DNA from: Metallyticus violacea
Lineage: Eukaryota; Arthropoda; Insecta; Mantodea; Metallyticidae
Direction: 5' to 3'
Assembly: GCA_030762175.1 (NCBI GenBank)
Contig: CM060834.1
Span: forward strand, 27,886,001 to 27,950,000
Length of the DNA: 64,000 nt
The notes beneath the pieces are model-generated. The model did not search any database. It was not told the DNA's origin and saw only the letters and a program-made list of their open reading frames with translations. Of the stretch, positions 54,897 to 64,000 are shown one piece after another. The position numbers were made by a program, and so were the translations under genes. Every line of letters begins with the position of its first letter. Position 1 is the first letter of the stretch.

Positions 54897-56088
54897 AAGA
54901 TTCAATGACATAAATAAGGTTCTGTTGGTAGTGAAGGCAGTGTCTTAAATGGCAGAAAAAGCTGGGGGGGGGGGATAGTTAAAGGAGACCCTAAGTTTTG
55001 CCATTAAGGTAGTTTTAAAAATGTAAATCTACAGATTCTATTAAGCTATTGCTGTATAATGAATAGTATATACGTTTAATAATTTTAGAAATATCAAATT
55101 AAAAAAAAAAGTATACAGAGAGGCATAATTAAAAAATATAATTTTAAATGTTGTTCCTAATTAACTCACTTCATGGTTGATTTGTGAAATTAATGTAACT
55201 AGAGCTTCCAGTCGTCAATGCAAACACAGCTGGCGTGTGGAAGCTAAATCGGTTGGAATGGGGCGATCCATGTTTTTACGAAAGTGGTTAGGCAACCACT
55301 ATTCTATTACTTCCAACCAATCATTAAGCTCTCAGTTACGGAAGAGTACAGGCTTGATGTCTTCAATAGGTTCATGCCCTCGTAGCGCCGTTATACGCTA
55401 ACGCCCCTATTTCCATCAGTTCCTGCTTTTCTTCTTGAACCAAGAGCATAAAAGTAAGAGCGCTGCTTAATGTGCTATGGATTTCTGCTTAAAGACAGAC
55501 AAGTCTGAATTTAAAAATATAAATAACACAATTAAAAGTTTATAATTAATATACACCTACAAATCAACAAGATGCTTCTTAGTGAATTCTTTTCTTTGTG
55601 CACTGGATCATTTCTAATAAATGTTTTACCTAGCATAAAAAGCACAGAATTTTTAATAAAGCAATGCAATGCAATAATTAGTTTTCAAAATAACTCTAAG
55701 GCTTTACGCGCTTGCTACATAGCCATCCTGTGCTTATAGTAATCAAGTTGGTAGAAAATGAAAACAATAAGCATTTTAATTCAGAAAGTACTGTTGATTT
55801 AATATGTTACATAACATTGATATACACTGGTTTTTTGCTGAATGAAAACTGTTCATATTTTCTAATTCTTTACCGCATGGAATCTCTCAAACCAGCCTTT
55901 GTTTTGTTTCATGGCGCTATCATTTTTCAGAAATCGGTTATATACAAAATTATACCTTTATTGTTTTTTCATTGAGCAGATACATAAAATAAATATTATG
56001 AGATATTTAAGCAAGATAATAAATTGTTAACTTTGTGAATGAAATAGTAGAGCTAAATCAGACCATTGGACCAAAAAAATTTGGCTCA
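54897..56088. other. Spacer without recognised gene
   Basis: A G9 run is at 54964-54973. A 74-codon frame (55177-55401) and an 87-codon frame (55712-55975), both plus, show no known domain. No gene is supported. Confidence 0.35.
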
Positions 56089-56697
56089 AAGGAGCAATTT
56101 GGTTCCTGGAGAAAAAATGTGAAGTATGAACCATTGGTTTCTCTTTCTAAGTCCTTCTTCCTCCACTCCATGTTAAGTTAGGTCTGATGAAGCAATTTGT
56201 TACTGCTCTGATAAGGATAGTGATTGTTTCAACTTTCTTATTACAAAGTTCCCACAGAAAACTGGAGCTAAGATAGCAGCAGGTATTTTCGATTCGTGAG
56301 CTTATGCAGGATGAGACCTTTCCTCGTTCGGTGTCTGAGTTAAAGAAGTCAACGTGGTTGGCATACAGAAAATAACAGAAAGCTTTCTTGTCAACAATAA
56401 ATCTGAAAACTGTAAAGAAATTGTGGAGGAAATGTAACAACATTTTAGAAATCTAGGCTGTAGAATGAGTGTTAAAGTGCATTTTCTCAACAGCCACATT
56501 GATTACTTCCTTGCGAATTTGGTGCAATGGGTGAAGAACAAGGTGAGCGGTTTCATAAATACATTAAAACAAAGGAAACCCGCTATCAAGGTCATTGGGA
56601 TGTGCCAATGTTGGCTGATTACTGTTGGTGTTTGAAAAGAGACACTAGTGAAGGACATATCACAACTTCGAAAAAAATTGTGTTTTCTTTTCCTTAA
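56089..56697 (+). pseudogene. Decayed copy of an arthropod multi-copy orphan ORF
   Basis: Translation with three or four frame changes gives ordered blocks: QFGSWRKNVKYEPLVSLSKS, PPLHVKLGLMKQFVTAL, ITKFPQKTGAKIAAGIF, IRELMQDETFPRSVSEL, VEEM then FRNLGCRMSVKVHFLNSHID YFL, and a final open stretch 56512-56697 reading FGAMGEEQGERFHKYIKTKE, TRYQGHWDVPMLADYCWCLK, RD and a stop. I recognise this as the C-terminal part of an uncharacterised protein type found in many copies in arthropod and some other invertebrate genomes (blocks PPLHIKLGLMK, EEQGERFH, RYQGRWD, ADYCW). Its function is unknown to me. The copy number elsewhere suggests a mobile-element origin. It is dead here. Confidence 0.75.
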
Positions 56698-57137
56698 TAG
56701 TGAAAAGAGTTTTGGAATTCATCTTTTTCAATATATTCATTAATATTTAAGTTAAATTGAAACCTACTTCATAGACCTATATGTCTTAAAACTTAATATT
56801 TCTTAAAAAAAATGGTACTTTATTATATTTGGTGGGGTTTTGTTTAAAAGCCCAGCCGGACAGAGTAAAGCTGAAAGTATATTTGAATTCAGGGCATTTA
56901 TACCCAGATGGAAAAAATAAAAAATAAAAAAAAAATTTATGTAGGCCAGTGTAATTAATCCCCCACACAGGAAGCAATTAACACACGTTTAATATTTCTA
57001 TGAAAACATTTTTTCTACTTTCTATAAAGTTATAGTTTTGACCAGCAGTCTTAGAAAAAATGTCAAAATTATGCTACCGCAAAAGAGAAAATATTACTTA
57101 ATAATGACATGCCTAACTAAAGCACAAAAACTATATC
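56698..57137. other. Spacer without recognised gene
   Basis: AT-rich, with poly-A stretches near 56805 and 56918-56936. No feature supported. Confidence 0.35.
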
Positions 57138-57282
57138 AATGTTTGAAATAAAATACGGGAACAAGGAACTGGGCATTAAAAAGATAATATATGGCATCTA
57201 AAAAATAGTGAATGTTTGAAATAAGACACCGGAACTAGGAACTGAACGTTAAAAAGATAATGCATGCCATTTAAATAATTGT
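57138..57282 (+). repeat. Tandem dimer, 73-bp period
   Basis: Two units starting at 57138 and 57211 share AATGTTTGAAATAA, GGAAC(A/T)AGGAACTG, TTAAAAAGATAAT and ATG(G/C)CAT. About 80 per cent identical by eye. No coding content. Confidence 0.85.
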
Positions 57283-57456
57283 TAAGAACAAACATTATGC
57301 TGTAGAGAAATTTCTGGAAAATACTATGAATTTTTAAATGAAAAGTAAATTTTATTAAATTTCCACATTCGATCATGTCTCCCTTTATATGCCTATTTTA
57401 ATCTTTAATGAAAAAATGTAGTCCATTAGGTTAGGAATGCGTTTCGTGATATTTGA

Positions 57457-57757
57457 TTTTTTTTTTTATTTGGTTTATTTATGGACGCTCTTTAACATTT
57501 CAGGTCATCAGCGTCCAATTCAATTCAGGGCGTGAAACGGCCGACAAATTTTGCTTAGAGGCCTCTTCTTTCAGGCTTGAGGTTCTTTATCGTGCCGTAA
57601 ATGTACGACAGGGGACCCACGGCTTTACTTCCCTTCCGAAGGAAGCCATACTTAGGATTTTTACGCCCGAAAAAATCCATCGATCCTGGCCGGGTTTGAG
57701 TCTGCGATCTTGGGTTTAGAAGGCAAGTATGGTTACCACTACACCACCAGGACTGGC
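57457..57757 (-). mobile_element. SINE B copy B8 with 10-bp target duplication
   Basis: Full-length antisense SINE B: head CAGTCCTGGTGGTGTAGTGG, TAACCATACTTGCCTTCTAA, CAAGATCGCAGACTCAAACC; body AAAATCCTAAGTATGGCTTC, CCTTCGGAAGGGAAGTAAAG, TCGTACATTTACGGCACGAT; end ACCTGAAATGTTAAAGAGCG, AAATAAACCAAATAA and an A10 tail. TGATATTTGA flanks it on both sides (57447-57456 and 57758-57767). Confidence 0.93.
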
Positions 57758-57974
57758 TGATATTTGAAGCAGTATATATGAATTTTATAGAACTTGCATA
57801 TTTCATCTGCGAGTGCCTATTGTAATAACAATGATATGCATGGATTATAATAGTTTCAAATTAATAAGTATTTCCCTTCTACTTTTTGTGCTCAATTCAA
57901 CAATTACATTATTGTTTTCTTTCACGTGTGATTTTTAAAAATAGCTAGTTTTTTTTTTTTTTTTTTTGCAGTAT

Positions 57975-57976
<2 letters not shown>

Positions 57977-58027
<51 letters not shown>
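57977..58027. repeat. (AC)n microsatellite
   Basis: About 25 AC units preceded by T17-18 (57951-57967) and followed by a short (AT)n. It would be length-variable. Confidence 0.95.
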
Positions 58028-58032
<5 letters not shown>

Positions 58033-58036
<4 letters not shown>

Positions 58037-58575
58037 ACAAATTAACAGTAATCATAGAAGTTTAAAAGCATAAAACACTTAAGATAAAGTCACACTTGAA
58101 ATCGCTATATTTCGAACTGTTGACTTCTTCTATGGCCAGAATGGTACTAACATTTGTTGAACCAAAAGTTCATAACATTACCTTGGATAGATGTCATAGT
58201 ATAGGATGTGTTAAACAATAAAGTGTATTAGAAAACACAGAGAAAGTAAGGTATAAAATTAAAATAATAATTATAATAGATAAGGTAAAAAAGTAAAAAA
58301 CAAAACACTCAAAAGAAAATTTAACTTAATAAGTCAAGTTAAAAGCAACACTACAGGTGCAAACAATATAAAAGAAAAAGAAAAATAAAGTAACACTATT
58401 AACAATGTAACAAATTAACAGTAATTATAGAAGCTTTAAAAGGATAAAACACTTAAGATAAAGTCACATTTCGAGCTCGTTGAGTTCCTCTATGGCATAG
58501 CAAAACGAAATATGGCGATTTCAAATGTGACTTTATCTTAAGTGTTTTATCCTTCTATAATTGCAGTTAATTATA
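58033..58575. repeat. Three-copy direct and inverted repeat
   Basis: One motif of about 65-110 bp (TAACAAATTAACAGTAAT, TATAGAAG, then AAAACACTTAAGATAAAGTC ACA, TCGAA.TGTTGA.TTC, TCTATGGC) occurs at 58033-58140 and 58406-58500 in direct orientation. The reverse complement of its first part follows at 58508-58575. The second and third copies form a hairpin with roughly 60-bp arms and a 45-base loop. No coding content. Confidence 0.8.
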
Positions 58576-59164
58576 TATATATTAGCTAAACATTAAGAAA
58601 AGTTTAAAATATAAAAGCAATAATCTGAAAAAGTTACTAAACACCTAGATGATGTATAAAACTATGGTGGAAAGATTCACTAACTCAATATGGGATTAAC
58701 ATTCCTTATACTGAGAAAATAAAACATAATTTATAAACCTATATATTAAATTACAGTTATCACAGTATATTCATAAATTGAAATGTCAAACCCTCATTAA
58801 CAAGCTCAAGACTTTCAAATACCGAGAGCAAAGTGACGTTCGTATTGTAAATACATCTGTCTACATCCTAATTTCTATTCCCTGGGGGAATGTCTACAGC
58901 ACACAGCAGTCTTAAATTATTTTTCATGCATCTCAGTGATACATAAGGTATTAAAATGAGTTCACATTTATTTAGGAAGGGATGTATATATAGTAAAGCA
59001 AAATACACATGTATTCTGTGAATAAGATCGCTTCTTTATTATTATTCTCTTTTCTTCTGTAAAATTTTGACATTGCCTACAAAACTTTTCATTAGAATAT
59101 TTATAGTCTTCTCTAAGACAAACCTTTAAATAATGAAAACTTATATATTAGACATAGGGGTTCA

Positions 59165-59391
59165 TAAGCACTTAAGGGGAATATGAAAGGCCTATCCTTG
59201 TAATGTTAAATTTACCAACTTCAGTTCCTATTTTCTCAAGGACTATTAAAGCTAACGAAATGAAATGTTTACATCATACACCATACAAATGCAATACAAT
59301 TTGCTGATATATTTTTATTACTATACCATGGCTCCAAAGCAAGTTATAAATTATTTTAAATTTTTTGCATTTTTTCTATTTCCCCCCATAA

Positions 59392-59467
<76 letters not shown>

Positions 59468-59790
59468 TTACATTATCACATTTTGTCCTAGCTCTATCAT
59501 AATAGATCCACTTCTTCCCAACAATATAAAAATAAGGGGTAAAAGTTTCAAAGTGATAGCTTATACAAATCCTTAAAAAACGAGAAACTTATAGAAAAAA
59601 AGTTTTTACAGAAAAACTAGCTTTTTGAGGAAACGCCAGATAAAACCCTCCAAAATTGTAAAACAACAAAGAATGAGTCATTGAAACACACGCTGCCAAT
59701 TTATGACAAACAATTTTTTCTATCATTCAAGACAAACCACAGCATTCTAGAGGAGATACAGAATTTTAACTTAACAAGCGCTTGCAAAAT
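59165..59790 (-). repeat. Unknown interspersed repeat E, copy E2
   Basis: The inverted counterpart of 37607-38186. In plus-strand order the shared blocks are TATGAAAGGCCTATCCTTGT, AATGTTAAATTTA, TTCTCAAGGA, CATAATAGATCCAC, AATATAAAA, GTTTCAAAGTGAT, TTTTTACAGAAAAACTA, AAAACCCTCCAAAATTGTAA, GCTGCCAATTTATGA, TTCTATCATTCAAGACAAAC and TTTTAACTTAACAAG. It differs by a (TTA)25 expansion (59392-59467). The poly-leucine frame 59265-59576 is an artefact of that tract. Confidence 0.75.
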
Positions 59791-61624
59791 AATAAAAAAA
59801 ACCACAGTGACAAAATTAAAATGTTATATGATCAAGAACATTACTGATAATCATATCAAAATAAATAGAAAATTCCAAATATTAAAATGGTACAAACAAC
59901 AAAAATATGATTTTGACTTCCCCTCCCTTTAATACTTCCCTTAATACCAGTTTAGATATACTGAAACAAATCCAGTACTGAAGCTATGAGACATGCGCCA
60001 GGCAGGTAAACATGAATTGATGCGTGACTGATGAAAGGAGGCGATTTATAGCTCGTGTCATATGGTTTCCCTCCCATCTTGTCGAACAACAACATAACTT
60101 CAGTCCGCTTCATTCTGATTTTAGTGCTTAGGAAACCCGATGCACACTTATCTCTCTGTATCAATAGCACATTTTGTTGTACCGACACCGTAGCTAAGGT
60201 CTTTGAGGGACGGACTTGTAAACAAGCGGTTAAGGTTCGATAACAGTTATGTTGTTCCAAAAGAAACGCATAAACACTTACCACAAGTGTTGGGTAAATT
60301 CCCCTATAATGCTCTTTTTTGGTTTTCCCATAGTCATAAATCACCTTTATTATTGAGTAAGCAGTTTGGATTTACAAAAACTGCATTGTTTTATATGTGA
60401 ATGGAGTAGTCGCTCGAGAAACATTAGGGAAAAGTTTGTATACTGCACAATAGAAAAGTATATCATCCTCCAATTGATTAGAACGTTTTATTACTTCCTT
60501 TGCAAATTAAACACTTAAACAGCCTTGTTAAGTGGAGCAAATACTTCAAGTATTTGTGCATATAAAATAGTACTTATACAAGTGCCAGTTCTTCAATGCT
60601 ACCGAGTTCGTTATCTTGAATATCTGCCAATTGGAGTCCTTCAACTCATCATTTGTCGTAGGTTTGCTCAGAAACATTCCTTCAGATAGCCTCACAAACA
60701 AAACTTCAGGCGGTCTCTATAAAGAACGTAAATTACATGGATCAGCTCTTAGACGATACCGCAGAAATGCTCCATTATTCATTACATTCGTAATAAGCCC
60801 GACACGTTTGCACAGGAAATGCCATTTCTTTCCACAAATAGATATTAGTACAGCTTATTTCGTAGCCGGTGTCAACACATTGCGCAGTCTATCTCATTCA
60901 GATAACGAAGCGAGGGGTGTTTGGGTTAATTGCTGCTCATAGTAAGATAATCTTTACCATTGTAGCTGTTTTATGCAGTAACGCAGCATGTTCACTCGCC
61001 CCTCCATGCTATGTGTGTGCGATGACCTCCACAACTTTTTCAGTTCGGGCAGGTGAGAGGACACGAAGAAAAACTCGTATTGCACTTTGCGCAAATTGAA
61101 AACAAACAAAATCGTTGTCTTTGTAATGCAAAATATCCCATTTTTTTTGTAATAAGTCTTGTCAAAATGAGCATTTAAACTAATTTCTCCAATTTGAAAA
61201 ACGCTCGAATATCTACATAATTTTGCTATTTACAAGAAATAAATGCATTTTTAGAACGGCTGATAGAAAATAATTTTATTAATTAAGAAAAAGTGTGTTA
61301 ATGAAAAATTAATTAACGTTATTACAGAAAAGGAATAAGAGAAAAAGATAGGCTATATTTTATCTTGTTCTGGATTTTAAACTTTTTAATTTAACCATAA
61401 TTTTTTACGTCCTATCCCAATAATTTTCATCTATTTTACCTCGTCCCCCTGCCTTGTTTCTGCCTATCTTAAGTTATGTTTTTGTTTATATATAAATAGG
61501 TCTATTTAGTCTATCTATATTTCTACTGTGTCTACTCCAGTTTGTTTTTATATGTTTCTTTTTTCCTACATTATTATTACTCTGTTTTTCTTTTATTAAA
61601 ATACATACCGATAATTTATCAGAT
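59791..61624. other. Spacer with one longer unassigned frame
   Basis: A 130-codon minus-strand frame (59952-60344) is the longest unassigned one here. It has mixed composition but no domain, signal peptide or family I recognise. A 108-codon plus frame (60616-60942) is likewise unassigned. Both may be chance or old repeats. Confidence 0.35.
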
Positions 61625-62690
61625 ACGAGGGGTGTTCAATAAAGAAAATTATAATTTTGCAACCATAACTAAAATTGATATTCTGTTTTCGTCTGAAAAA
61701 AAAAGCCTTCAGCCAAAGCATATGGAGAGTTCGTTTTTTGTTTTTGTTTGTTTGTTTGTTATTTCTGTAGCACAGCTCCAAGATGGTTAAAAGAGAGGCT
61801 TCAAAGGACGGTGGACTGAACACTCCAGTTTTTACTCCAATGTATGAAGTAATTAACACCTCTGCTGTTATTGTGACAGAGGATCGTCAAAGAGCATTAA
61901 GGAATACTTTCGGAAATTATGAAATTTTCAGTGAGTTCACTCCGCGTTGGTAACTGAAAAGTTGCATGTGAGACGTGTTTGGTGCACGGTAGGTGCACCG
62001 CTGATTCCCGAACAAAAGAACATTGCATTGAATATAATGTTACAGGAAGTTTCTTTCTAAAATGGTCACTGCTGATGAAACTTGGCTACTTTGCTCCTGA
62101 GAGCAGACGGCAAATTTCTGTTTGCACATCGCTATCATTTCCAACACCGAAAAAGATAAAGGGTTGTTTCGGCTTGGAAATTTATAGTCATCTCATTTTT
62201 GAATATTCAAGGAGGGCTTACCAACATATCGTACCTGCACACACAAAATTGTAACTGAGCAATACTACAGAGGTCCTAAAAATTCTGCAAGACCATATCA
62301 CATAAAAAGGACACATTTCCATACAACAAGCTGGATGTTACACCAAGATAATGCACGGCCGCATTTCGCAAAAGTTGTTGCTGAATATCTCACAAAAATC
62401 AATGTGAATTGTATCCCTCATCCCCCTATTGTCCATATTTAGCTCCGTGTGACTTTTTTCTTTTCCACAAATCAAAGAAACACCTTCTTAGGAGGCATTT
62501 CCCAGAAGCTGAGGAGGTGATTCTGAAGGATCTATCAAAAAATGATTTCCAGCATGTCCTTGAAGACTTGCAGGCACACTGGGACAGATACATTGCATCT
62601 AATTGGAACTATTTGAGGAAAGATCACCAGAACTATGGTAATTTTCATTGGTATATGTAATAATTACCTAGCTCTTAAATTAATACAAAG
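61625..62690 (+). pseudogene. mariner (DD34D) element relic
   Basis: The left end TACGAGGGGTGTTCAATAAA GAA at 61625 is a typical mariner terminal repeat after TA. Coding blocks follow with shifts: VTEDRQRALRNTFGNY (about 61875-61922), ARWVHR-like, then SKMVTADETWLLCS (first catalytic Asp, 62057-62090), SFPTPKKIKGCFG, KILQDHIT, HQDNARPHFAKVVAEYLTKI (second Asp, 62342-62400), PYLAPCDFFLFHKSKKHLLR (third Asp, 62430-62490), EEVILKDLSKNDFQHVLEDL and a stop at 62658. Thirty-four residues separate the last two Asp. The 1-83 residue frame 62409-62660 is its C-terminus. The right terminal repeat is not clear. Sister of the fragment at 9262-9650. Confidence 0.85.
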
Positions 62691-64000
62691 AGTTATTTTT
62701 TACCTACGTCCGCAAATGAAGGCAAGCCACGCAATATCATATTTGTGACATTTTTAGTGAAATCTGCATTCACAACAGCTCTGCTTTCTAATTCTCCCTC
62801 ACCTTGATAATTTCTACGTTTCATTTCTTAAAAGGTTCTCTCCAGTCGTCATAAGATATAGTGTATATTTATTTTTAAGTTTTCCTAAGACACAAATAAT
62901 AATCTAAAATAGCATTTGCGATAAATTTATTTCAGTTAATTATGAATTAGTATAGGTATATTTAAATATTAATTATGATAATGTTTATTCAAAAATATCT
63001 GTAACAATTTATACACCATTCTACTTAACTAGATATAGGTACTACCTGAACATGCTAATTATTTCATTAAATATTTACTTCTAGGTTTAATCTTGCACTA
63101 CTTTTATCCTGTAGCTGAGATTCTTGTACTCTGTTCCTTATCATGGACTCAGTGTTAGGGACAGATAAAATCCCGAAGGCGTTATGCCTTGGGCTGCGAG
63201 CAAATCAGTTCTTGTAAGTTAACGATCATGCATGAGGGACCATCCTGGTGTTACCGTTACATAACGTGGGAACTGCCCCGCCTTGAGATGAGTCCATCCC
63301 AAAATGCGTCAATACTTTCACCCAACACCCAGCCCTGGGGGCTTCGGTGTTCGTTACCGGTGAAGTGAGGTCAGACGCTTACCTACTTCACGCGCACCTT
63401 TATCAGAAATAGGAGCGTCAAAAAGCTTTTCACCTGTCCAGGTCAATGGTTTCCAATTTTTCATGCTCGTATATTCCTGGGTTTCATTTGATTTTCTGAG
63501 ATGAATTTTTGAGTGGGGTATAATTTAAAGTGTTACAAGATGTAATTAAATATTAATACCCTCACAAATATAAGTGCTTTGCGTGTAGAGTGTTAATGAA
63601 ATACAACCTCAAGTATTTCACAGATTGTTGATCAAACATAAACCCAAATAAAAATTATGTATAAATTCCCTTTTATATAAAATTACCAATAATGAAATCA
63701 ATATTACAAATCTTAGAAATAATGTTGATATTCAATCTTAAATAGGAAGGAGATACGGAATCTATAGTTCACGAAGAAAATTAGTTATCTGGTAATAAAG
63801 AACTTAAAATTAAGTGTTAAAGAAAATTTGAGTAAAAATTTGCCTACCTTGTAATCTACGAAATCCCAAATCATCAGCGTTTTCAAGATTTAGAGCTATA
63901 AAATCCTCCAAATACTCGGTCGATCATACAACCGTTCGGAACTGATTTATCATATTTTGTTGCTTAATCTATAGGGAGCTATCCATCCGATTGTGGTAGG
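62691..64000. other. Spacer with GC-richer block
   Basis: No gene recognised. A block at 63120-63450 is clearly GC-richer than its surroundings and includes a short stem (GGCGTTATGCC at 63179-63189). It encodes no long frame and could be an unrecognised retroposon. Confidence 0.35.

Noticed and set aside
59265..59576. Leucine-rich, possibly membrane-spanning protein
   Set aside because: The run of leucines is the translation of a (TTA)25 microsatellite inside repeat E2.

Overview
The window is AT-rich eukaryotic DNA from an animal nuclear genome, most likely a large-genome insect. The evidence is the insect-type telomere motif TTAGG in a short interstitial tract near 742-776, two tRNA-derived SINE families in many copies, several arthropod-type mariner and Tc1-like elements, and non-LTR retrotransposon remnants. 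I would guess a polyneopteran (cockroach, stick insect or cricket type), but no gene in the window fixes the species. I found no intact host protein-coding gene, no true tRNA or rRNA gene and no CRISPR array. It reads as a gene-poor intergenic or deep intronic stretch filled with dead mobile elements of several ages.

Layout. 1-485: end of a DDE transposase. 2.3-5.0 kb: SINE A, an antisense LINE reverse transcriptase relic, and a mariner split by SINE B. 7.3-12.0 kb: mariner pieces and DDE transposase tails. 12.6-16.7 kb: a 160-bp dimer, transposase helix-turn-helix fragments and a 34-bp minisatellite. 17.1-23.5 kb: SINE A with a clear target duplication, a full-span mariner relic and three IS630/Tc1-like relics, two of which share terminal sequences. 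24.5-31.2 kb: SINE fragments, a SINE A inverted pair, and a nearly complete DDE element with inverted repeats of about 280 bp. 32.6-34.8 kb: a Tc1 element split by SINE B, a LINE relic and another SINE B. 35.7-38.2 kb: a repeat with a tRNA-like start, a second complete DDE element (about 1.37 kb) and an unknown repeat, E. 39.4-43.3 kb: a three-level nest (SINE B in a LINE in a DDE transposon). 46.3-52.7 kb: SINEs, a transposase fragment and another reverse transcriptase relic. 54.4-59.8 kb: SINEs, a decayed copy of an arthropod-type orphan ORF, tandem and inverted repeats, and the second copy of repeat E in inverted orientation. 61.6-62.7 kb: a mariner of the same family as the one near 9.4 kb.

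Relationships. At least twelve loci are relics of one broad transposase type: an N-terminal helix-turn-helix domain (DUF4817-like), then a DDE domain. Where I could count, 41 residues separate the second and third catalytic positions. The mariners show the classical 34-residue spacing. SINE B is younger than at least three of its hosts: it interrupts a mariner, a Tc1 transposase and a LINE reverse transcriptase, each time with matching sequence on both sides. These nests give a relative time order. Because no search could be run, family names rest on motifs I recognised in translation, and most boundaries are approximate to tens of bases.
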